Assembly (NCBI RefSeq): GCF_000485595.1
Contig: NW_014577477.1
Span: forward strand, 431,914-455,078
DNA from: Priapulus caudatus
Taxonomy: Eukaryota > Priapulida > Priapulimorpha > Priapulimorphida > Priapulidae
Direction of reading: 5' to 3'
DNA length: 23,165 nucleotides
Below the pieces are notes generated by a model. It made no database searches. It worked only from the letters and a program-made list of their open reading frames with translations, and was not told the origin of the DNA. Positions within the stretch are counted from its first letter, which is position 1. Each line of letters begins with the position of its first letter. The translations under genes and the position numbers were made by a program. Below are positions 1 to 8,205 of this stretch, piece after piece.

Positions 1-89
1 GGTTCACGCATCGAATGAATTTGAATCGAATTATGAAACAGAATACACACCATAGTGGAACAGTGGCCTGTGTTCTAGCCTGGTGGTTC

Positions 90-475
90 GTTGTTGTTTT
101 GGTAATGACACGGGCGCGATATATTTGCGTAGCCTCGTCGCGTCTTTTAGCCCCGCCGAGGGTCCGGCGACAATGACGAAAAACCGGTCGGTTTGAAAAT
201 GTCGCCGGGCGAAAACATATAAATAGACACGGACTTTCCTATCAAAGAGAGTACCTACCCAGGAGACGTAGAGGGAGTTATTACGTGAGTTATATACGAT
301 GTAGAGAGTTAGAGAGGAGTGTCGCCAGGCGGGTTCCAATATGGACGAAACCTCGGCTGACGTATGTAGTACGTATGTATATATTTTGTATGTGTTACTA
401 ATAAAGTATTAAGTTCAACAACGATTCTGCGACTACGTCTACTAGCTCTATTAGTGGTTACGAAACAACGCTGCG
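90..475 (+). mobile_element. LTR-like stretch (weak)
   Basis: The stretch has the layout of a retrotransposon long terminal repeat but is not proven to be one. A TATA-like motif, CATATAAATAG, lies near 214-224. An AATAAAG polyadenylation-like signal follows about 180 bases later near 400. The tract then runs to CTCTATTAG followed by TGGTTACGA, which sits where a primer-binding site would be. The 15-mer ACGAAACAACGCTGC recurs shortly downstream (near 459 and 503). I see no matching second LTR, no gag or pol reading frame, and I could not fix the left end or a target-site duplication. It could equally be a cellular promoter or unrelated DNA. The stretch is outside the large duplication and occurs once here. 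Confidence 0.28.
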
Positions 476-1383
476 CTACTCTACGTTGCTACAATCTGCT
501 ACTTGCTGACGAAACAACGCTGCTAAGTGTACCAACCATAAAACCATAAAACGAACGTAATAAATGATAGAATAAACTTATGACTGCAGCTGGATCCTAC
601 ACGCCTATCCCATTTCTTGAGTTTTCCAAATGAACACCCTCGTTAGCAAGCTATTCCAACAGAGTCCCAGCATTTCACCTCCTTCCTGCTAGTAATTGCA
701 CCAGGCTACGACTCTGATACGGAATCTGAACTGATTCACTAAAGGGTGCATTCAACAGTTAAGCCTCCGCAAATTGCTTACTATTTGGTCCCTAGAAAAT
801 GCTTTCTTTTTGCACTAGAGTGTACAAATTTTTATTATGCACGCAAGTTAGATGCCTCGTGGACGTCTGGAAGGTATTAGAAGTTCGATTGGTCTTGTCG
901 CGTAATTGTGGCTTGCCGTCAAATGGCGTATCCATGGTGACCGGTCGGCCATTTTTGTGTTTGAAACGGGATCCACCTCCTTTGTAAAAATGCGCATCAT
1001 TTAGCTGGCAAAAGTTTCGAGCGGAGTATAGAGCTGGAATCTCTGGTTATTTAACATGAACAAAGTGTGTGTTGGGTATGCGACGAAACAATGTGGGTAT
1101 TTCTAATTAATTTCTGTTTGATGCTCATTCAGGCCTGCTGCCTGCATGTGGACGCTACTGTTGTACAACACCTAGACAGGTGGTTGCTAGCACGCGCTCC
1201 GCCGAACCTGCGAGCCCCAGCACCCAATGTTAGTAGCAGTGGTAAACATTGCTAAGTAATGACATCGGCTCAATCTCTCTTCATCAATGAGGTTTCGCAG
1301 AACTCATTAAATCTGGCCTGCTATATTAAATAGCGCTGACCCGATTCCTGCGGCACCCGCCGGATAGAACTCGCCGAAACATT
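476..1383. other. Unique non-coding stretch, no gene recognised
   Basis: Two open frames of about 62 codons on the plus strand (799-987 and 1067-1255) are no longer than expected by chance and match no family I recognise. The second holds a possible AG/GT-bounded segment (around 1132-1178, acceptor TTCAG, donor CAG|GTGG), but without a partner exon I do not call it. Nothing else is supported here. Confidence 0.4.
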
Positions 1384-1443
1384 CCACGCACGCACGCACG
1401 CACAATCCCACGTACGCACACACACACGCACGCACTCACACGC
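1384..1443. repeat. ACGC/CACA microsatellite
   Basis: A run of ACGC tetramers passes into CA-rich DNA. Open frames reading through it encode only Cys/Val/Arg- or His/Thr/Ala-rich simple sequence and are not genes. Confidence 0.75.
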
Positions 1444-1515
1444 CGGCAATTGATTGTTATCAGATGATTGAAGTTATGTACGCGTACATCGCTTATAAAA
1501 CTAGTCCGTTTCGGT

Positions 1516-1580
1516 AACGCACAAACACACGCGAGCGCACATACGCGCGCACTCAAGCATGCACGCACGCGAACACACGA
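1516..1580. repeat. Degenerate CACA/CGCA simple repeat
   Basis: This is a second short purine-pyrimidine alternating tract of ACAC, GCGC and ACGC units, 70 bases from the first. It resembles the larger arrays at 3634-4105 and 6778-7140. Confidence 0.6.
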
Positions 1581-1866
1581 ATCGCATTCCTACATAACAC
1601 TCGCTTCGAGCCATCTTTCCCTGAGATGCCAAACAATCGGGCCTACCGACAATACAATAACACGATAACCAAAAACACCATTTAATCGTCCAAACCATTT
1701 TTTATTTTACCAAAAAATATATAGAGAACAATGAACAACTCTCCCATTTCGTGTTGGGTCGTCAGGTAACGGATTCGTATTGCATGTATTCACGACTATC
1801 GCTATAACTATACGGGTTGCTGATACCGGTGGGGTGGGCGGTGGGCGAGGGGAAGGTGGGTTCGTG
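1581..1866. other. Unique left flank up to the duplication border
   Basis: No gene seen. It ends in a G-rich stretch (GGTGGGGTGGGCGGTGGGCG near 1830), then meets the first base of the large repeat at 1867. The sequence left of this border is not found before copy B, where only Ns precede the repeat. Confidence 0.5.
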
Positions 1867-2089
1867 CAACCTGTTGTCTATCACCTGTTCAATGCGAATC
1901 AATCAATTCCTGCAAGAGAAACTTTCTACGCCGCAATTATTTTTTTCTCACGATATGTACGTTGTTGCTTATGTTTCTATGATGTCATCCTGCACAGGTA
2001 ACACTACTGTGAGCCTCAGGTTGTTAGTGCAGGAGGATACCCCCAACGCCCACGTACTCACCTGGAAACAACATGATCGGATACGTAAC

Positions 2090-2304
2090 TGCTAGTAACG
2101 CTGAAGGGATCGTTGTCGTATATGTAGTAACCGAGGTGTCGGCGAGTATGTTGCCTACGCCTACTCCCTAACCCTAACCCTAACCGAGGTGTCGGCGAGT
2201 ATGTTGCCTACGCCTACTCCCTAACCCTAACCCTAACCATATCATATAGTTACCTCGGGTACATATTTGTACTACCTATACGACAACGACCCTTCGTGTG
2301 CCTA
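2090..2304. repeat. Inverted repeat enclosing telomere-like repeats
   Basis: The left arm (about 2090-2137) reads CTAGTAACGCTGAAGGG then TCGTTGTCGTATA and GTAGTA. The right arm (about 2252-2304) is its reverse complement with a few mismatches and a short extra piece (TACAAATATG), and both sides share ACC(C)GAGGT. Between the arms are blocks of CCCTAACCCTAACCCTAA. The DNA could fold into a stem with a telomeric-repeat loop. Copy B keeps the same structure at 11887-12102. Confidence 0.75.
2131..2237 (+). repeat. 53-bp tandem duplication with CCCTAA blocks
   Basis: Two head-to-tail units start at 2131 and 2184. Each begins CCGAGGTGTCGGCGAGTATG and ends in about three CCCTAA units. CCCTAA is the complement of the TTAGGG telomere repeat common to most animals outside insects and nematodes. 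The blocks are too short to be a telomere and lie inside ordinary DNA, so they are interstitial. Confidence 0.8.
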
Positions 2305-2333
2305 GTAACTAAGGACGCCTATTTTCCAACTGC

Positions 2334-2510
2334 GTGTTAGACTGTCTCCGCAAGTCACGGAGAATCAGCCTTGATAACAGCTACAGCAACCTAGAGAGAC
2401 AGTCTAGCCCGTGTTAGACTGCCTCCGTAAGTCCCCTGAAGAATCAGCGTTATACACCACAGCGACCTAAGGGCGGGTCAGTTTAACCCCGTGTTAGACT
2501 GCGACCGCCC
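2334..2510 (+). repeat. Imperfect 77-80 bp tandem repeat
   Basis: The phrase GTGTTAGACTG followed by (T/C)CTCCG(C/T)AAGTC starts at 2334 and 2411, and a shorter third start lies at 2491. Shared inner words include GAATCAGC, ACAGC and GACCTA/AACCTA. The copy B equivalent begins near 12129. No coding potential was seen. Confidence 0.65.
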
Positions 2511-3218
2511 GCTGCCCAAACCGCCTCCTGATCGGCAACGAATAAATTAACGCGCTAGTCAATGTGCCGCGTATCTAACGAGGCGACCACCGCAGTGAAA
2601 CACATCACGACAAACATCGCGCCCAACCCCGACACACGAGAGTGGCGAGTTACTCATGCGACCAGGACATCCCACATCAACCTATCAACCCCGAGATAAC
2701 AACGCTCCCTCCTATTGTTGCTAGGTTCGTCAAGCTAGATCAATTATACATGTTTTATATCCCAACTTGTAGACTTTTGGACCACTTTGTTGCTGAGGCA
2801 TTGGTCGCTTTAGAACTTTAGAACGTCGTATCCCAACAATGACTGGCTTGACCTGAATGTCAATAATGCTACAGGCAGACGGCGTCGATTTATGACCTGA
2901 AATCGATCTCATCTGACAACTTACAACTGCAGTCAAAACGTTTGATTTGCACTCCTTTGGGTAGACCTGGTACGGGATGCTTATGGAGTCATGTACTTAT
3001 TTTACTTGTGTGCCCTATAAGAATATTATGTAATCAGCAGCATTCCACTGTTGTCACTGTGCCACCATGAATTCATTGCCAGCACTGCTGCTGCTGCTGG
3101 CTGCTGCCCACTGGTCACTCTAGTTCTCACGTCCAGTGCCATTACCGAGCACTTGCGCGTCTAACCGGAAATGACGCCACCATCTACACGAGAGAATCCA
3201 GTCTCTCCGAATTCCCTT
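2511..3218. other. Non-coding, no gene recognised
   Basis: I see no supported gene. A GCCACCATG near 3060 starts a short Leu-rich frame that hits TAG after 18 codons in copy A and reads differently in copy B, so it is not called. If the TMEM214-like transcript ends at the AATAAA cluster near 3223, this stretch is intergenic. Confidence 0.4.
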
Positions 3219-3228
3219 TTTATTTATT
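3219..3228 (-). promoter_or_regulatory. Candidate polyadenylation signals (AATAAA x2)
   Basis: On the minus strand the tract reads AAATAAATAAAAA and contains two overlapping AATAAA hexamers. They lie about 1.05 kb downstream of the stop codon of the TMEM214-like gene. They are the first canonical hexamers I noticed in that direction, so the 3' UTR would span roughly 3200-4279. This is inference only: no cleavage site or expression evidence is visible. The same hexamers occur in copy B near 12999-13008. Confidence 0.3.
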
Positions 3229-3422
3229 TATCTTCTACCTCACGAAGCAACGTGACGTCCCTGCACTGGAAGCGGTAGCGTGACAAAGCAGTACACAGCA
3301 AGCACAAGTGTCGAGTGACACACCTCCCTTCAAGCTCACGCTCACGCTGCTCACTCAGCAAAACACAGCAGCAGCCGATATTTAATTAACGCGTGGGTTC
3401 ACTAGATGATCATACGATCGCG

Positions 3423-3430
3423 TGACGTCA
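3423..3430. promoter_or_regulatory. CRE-like palindrome TGACGTCA
   Basis: A perfect eight-base cAMP-response-element palindrome. It is preserved in copy B at 13205-13212, and a GTGACGTC variant lies near 3250. It would fall inside the presumed 3' UTR of the minus-strand gene, so a regulatory role is doubtful unless an unseen plus-strand promoter exists. Confidence 0.25.
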
Positions 3431-3633
3431 CAAGCAGCAGCCAGCAGCAACGACGAGTTGTTTACGAAAAGGGTTTGCCTGAAGACACACAGCAAGTGCT
3501 GCACGTCAACGTGCGTCATCACTCATACACGAAACGTACGCTCGTGGTTTCCCCGCCGCTGCTGCAGTTGCTTAATGAAATAATCGTCGACGAATGTCCT
3601 CAATGCTAAATAACAATGTTTTCCCACTGCGCG

Positions 3634-4105
3634 CGCCGCACGCACACACACGCCACGTGTGCGCAGCACACACACGCCACGTGTGCCACACGCACACACA
3701 CCCACGTCTGCCGCACGCACACACACGCCACCGTGTGCACACGTACACACACGCCACGTGTGCACACGCACAACACACGCCACCGTGTGCGCACGCACCA
3801 CACACGCCACGCGCCGCGAACACACACACACGCCACGTAGTGCACACGCACACACACGCCACGCGCGCGAACACACACACACGCCACGTTGCGCACGCAC
3901 ACACACGCCACGCGCGCGAACACACACACACGCCACGTGTGCGCACGCACACACACGCCACGCGCGCGAACACACACACACGCCACGTGTGCGCACGCAC
4001 ACACACGCCACGCGCGCGAACGCACACACACGACACGTGCGCTCACACATGACAATGCAGGACATACACACGTTGTGCTGCGTGCAGACGCACGCACACA
4101 CACAC
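3634..4105. repeat. 50-bp CACACG/CCACGTG minisatellite
   Basis: The array alternates ACACACACGCCACGTGTGCG with ACACACGCCACGCGCGCGAA, giving a 49-50 bp period (CGCGCGCGAA at 3862, 3911, 3961 and 4011). About six units contain a perfect CACGTG. Long open frames across it on both strands are simple Cys/Val or His/Thr repeats and are not genes. It sits between the stop codon of the TMEM214-like gene and its likely poly(A) signal, so it would be transcribed as 3' UTR. Confidence 0.85.
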
Positions 4106-4279
4106 ACAGATACCAGCACGGATGACAGCGTAAGCGAGTGAGCGCGCGAACGGGAAACCAGTGGTAGGTAGGAGGAGGATCTGTCCCCGTGCGCTGCCAA
4201 GTCAAGCTGAGTGTCCCTCACCGACGTGCCACCAGCAGCAGCGCGACCTAACAGCGACGATGACGACGTGCGGGCGCGT

Positions 4280-4394
4280 CTAGGCTTTGAACGCGAGCGT
4301 GTACAGCCAGCTGTAGCATCGTAACAACAGCTGCTGTGTCGCCAAGCCGACCTGCACCAGCGTCTTCTGTATGTTCTCTATCGAAAGACTTCCC
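4280..4394 (-). CDS. TMEM214: TMEM214-like, last coding exon (copy A)
   Basis: The 3' splice site reads GATTTCGCTTGCAG|GGGAAG at 4394. The exon supplies one base that completes an ACG codon begun in the previous exon, then 37 codons starting GSLSIENIQKTLVQ and ending WLYTLAFKA, then TAG at 4282-4280. The length of 115 bases equals 1 + 38 codons exactly. The frame is intact. The short amphipathic, Leu-rich end without charge clusters matches the position of the terminal tail in TMEM214. The acceptor and first ~21 bases are repeated twice more just upstream (4428-4515). Use of the next upstream acceptor would encode the same GSLSIEN and then stop at TAA. Confidence 0.78.
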
Positions 4395-7065
4395 CTGCAA
4401 GCGAAATCAGAACCAGGAGTTAGTTAATTCTCTATAGAAAGACTTCCTCTACAAGCAAGATCAGATCAGGCGTTAGTTAATTCTCTATCGAGAGACTTCC
4501 TCTACAAGGGCAAGGAAAATATACATAAAAACACTTCACCTGCATGGAAACTATCTACAGAGAGACGTTGCACATCGAACAAACATCAATCGGATGTTGG
4601 GTAATGTCGGTTGCCGACAAGAGTGCACAGAGAATTCCCCTTCTCAATTTCGCTTCACCTGGTACCCACCTCTTCTGCCAACACGACAGAACACTAAACA
4701 GAGAGCACGAACAAGTGTGCTGGCATCGCGCGTCGCCACGGCAACGCGGCAAGCTCGCGACGCGTTCTCCCCCGTGGTACTCACGTGAACACGTTCTGCT
4801 GCAGCCACGCGTTCGTCGCCACGGCAACCGCTGCCAGGTACTGCCAGAGGGCGCAGCCGTAGTGCCAGAGTAGTTCAGCACATTGCCACGTGTACAGCTG
4901 CACGCGCTCCCAGTGTCCGGGAAGCTTTAGTCTCACCTGCAGCAAGATGACGAGCAAAACGAATGGAAGTCACGATGTACTGTATACGCTGTATATTTCG
5001 CAGTGGATTAATTTTCGCAAATTTCGCGAACACGTCTCCGACCGCGAAAATAACAACACGTGAATAATTCATACCGAATAATTAATTATTCACCGACCGC
5101 GAAATTAACCACTCGAGAAATTGTCTGTCACGTCTGTATTCGCGAAAATATCTGTACCCGAAAAATATGGCGTATACAGTATGCCACGGATGCCTTCACA
5201 CTTCAAGCATGGCCCTCTAGTTGTTCCCGCCACACTCACAGCTTTCACACTTACAGACCAAGCACGACCCAATAGTTGTTCCTCGCCACACTCACAGCTT
5301 TCACACTCACAGACCAAGCACGGCCCAATAGTGGTTCCCCGCTACACTCACAGCTTTCACACTCACAGACCAAGCACGGCCCAATAGTGGTTCCCCGCTA
5401 CACTCACAGCTTTCACACTCACAGACCAAGCACGACCCAATAGTTGTTCCTCGCCACACTCACGGCTTTCACACTCACAAACCAAGCACGGCCCTCTACT
5501 TGTTCCCCGCTACACTCACGGCTTTCACACTCACAGACCAAGCATGGCCCTCTAGTTGTTCCCTGCTACACTCACGGCTTTCACACTCACAGACCAAGCA
5601 CGACCCAATAGTTGTGCCCTACTACACTCACAGCTTTCACACTCACAGACCAAGCATGGCCCTCTAGTTGTTCCCTGCTACACTCACGGCTTTCACACTC
5701 ACAGACCAAGCACGACCCAATAGTTGTTCCCTACTACACTCACGGCTTTCACACTCACAGACCAAGCATGGCCCTCTAGTTGTTCCCTGCTACACTCACG
5801 GCTTTCACACTCACAGACCAAGCACGACCCAATAGTTGTTCCCTACTACACTCACGGCTTTCACACTCACAGACCAAGCATGGCCCTCTAGTTGTTCCTC
5901 CCACACTCACGGCTTTCACACTCACAGACCAAGCACGACCCAATAGTTGTTCCCTACTACACTCACGGCTTTCACACTCACAGACCAAGCATGGCCCTCT
6001 AGTTGTTCCCTGCTACACTCACGGCTTTCACACTCACAGACCAAGCACGACCCAATAGTTGTTCCCTACTATACTCACAGCTTTCACACTCACAGACCAA
6101 CAAGCATGGCCCTCTAGTTGTTCCCTGCTACACTCACGGCTTTCACACTCACAGACCAAGCACGACCCAATAGTTGTTCCCTATGGCTACACTCACAGCT
6201 TTCACACTCACAGACCAAGCACGACCCTCTAGTTGTTCCCTACTACACTCACTGCTTTCACACTCACAGACCAAGCATGGCCCTCTAGTTGTTCCCTACT
6301 ACACTCACAGCTTTCACATTCACAGACCAAGCAAGGTCCTCTTAGTTGTTCCTCCCACACTCACGGCTTCCACACTCACAGACCAAGCATGGACCTCTAG
6401 TTGTTCCCCGCTAACACTCACGGCTTTTACACTCGCCAGACCAAGAAAGGTTCTGAAGTTGTTCATAAACAACAGTCACGCAGATTATTATTAGTGTGAT
6501 TTGCTAACAAGCAAATTATATGCTGGGACGATGCTTACTAAAGATAGACTACAGGAGTTCTCTACTCACATCCTGCAGCTTCTTTCGCTCTCTCCCATTT
6601 TGCATGTCGCTCTCTGGCTCTCAAGCAAACCTCACCCTCTTATATATCACATTTACTGATCTCCCTCTTCTTTTTCTGTTTCTCTCTCCGTTTCACTCTG
6701 CTTCTCTTTTTCTTTCAATCACTCTCTATATCTCTCTCTCTCCCTCCCTCTCACTTTCCCCTTTTTTTTCTCACGGCGCACGCACTCATGCACACGACAC
6801 ACACATACAACACACATGCACGTACACGTGCACACATTCACACATGCACACACACGCACGCACGCCACGCACGCAGCACGCACGCACGCACACACACACA
6901 CACACACACACATACACACACACACACACGCGCACGCGTGCAGACACGCACGCATGCATGCATGCATGCATGCACACGCACAGACACACACGCCACGCAC
7001 GCACGCACGCACGCACGCGCACGCACGCACGCACGCACGCACGCATGCACACGCACAGACACACA

Positions 7066-7109
<44 letters not shown>

Positions 7110-8165
7110 TGCACGCACACCACACGTACAGACACACACGCATTCATTAGAACCTTCCACTGCAAAACCTCACCTGCTCTACAAAGGCGGCTAGATGTAG
7201 GTAGAGCCACTGTCGCGGCTCCTCCGTCTGCTCAACGACGCTAATCGAACGCATCTCGTAGTTCTCACCACTCAGCGTCAGGTAGGGGCGCTGAACGCAC
7301 ACGCGCGCAAGTAGTAGTACGGGATGTTGTGCTGTAGCCACCTGTGTGCACGAGACACGTCGATATGACTTACGTTATACCCCTGTATCATACACCTGAC
7401 CTGTGCACATCATTTGTGAAACATATAGGGCCTCGTTACGTATCTATATGGTATCATAAAAACTATATAAATATTATTATATAAATATAACATATAATAA
7501 TATACAGTACATATATAATGTTATTATAACTCTTAGATATAATCATATTCGCTTTAAACACATACATACTGTGGGCCATTGCTTATATATACATATATAT
7601 GTACTGTACCAGGTCAAAAAAATACACCGGAGCGATGAACGATTCGCTCTTCAAACCTCTGAAATCGCTCCCGTGAGGCTCAAAATAGCTCCCGTAAAAA
7701 TTTTGTGAGCATCTTTTTTCCCCACAGACTTTTGAAAAAGAGCTCCGCTGAAAATTTGTTTTCCCCCTGGTATGTACATATATGTATATATAGATATACA
7801 TACACATATATACATATTGCATATTGTCATACACATACATATATGATTACATATATAGATATAAATCTGATATGAAAATTGAATCACATTCGATTCATCC
7901 ATTAATCTCTCATATCTTTAGTAAATTCAGACACACAGAGTAGTTAGGGTTCGTGCGTGGGAGCGGCTGGCGGCCACCGCGGCTGGTCTGTTGTCTGCCT
8001 TACCGCCACGACTTCTCCGTGTATGCCTCAGTCCGCTGCCACACATGTTCAGCGACGGCTAGCACACCCCGTATCATGCAGCACTGCCCTCGTCCTGGAC
8101 CCTGCAACCACACAATAAACAACAACAACAATAACATTAATAATAATAACAATAACAGCAGCAAC

Positions 8166-8205
<40 letters not shown>

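Noticed and set aside
2161-2237. Chromosome end or telomere
   Set aside because: Only about three CCCTAA repeats per block, with unique DNA on both sides.
3060-3121. GCCACCATG followed by a Leu-rich, signal-peptide-like 18-residue frame
   Set aside because: It ends at TAG after 18 codons in copy A and reads differently in copy B; the leucines come from a CTG run.
3523-4221. Minus-strand open frames of up to 232 codons rich in Cys, Val and Arg
   Set aside because: They translate the CACACG array; equally long frames exist on the other strand and in other frames, and they differ between the two copies.
4544-4881. Overlapping 108-109 codon frames on both strands
   Set aside because: They are shadows of the real minus-strand exon at 4785-4936 plus intron; the supported exon uses a different minus-strand frame with canonical splice sites.
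6520-7244. Plus-strand 224-codon frame and many His/Thr- or Cys/Val-rich frames
   Set aside because: They run through a CT tract and ACGC microsatellite; the amino-acid content is simple repeat and includes part of the antisense of a real exon.
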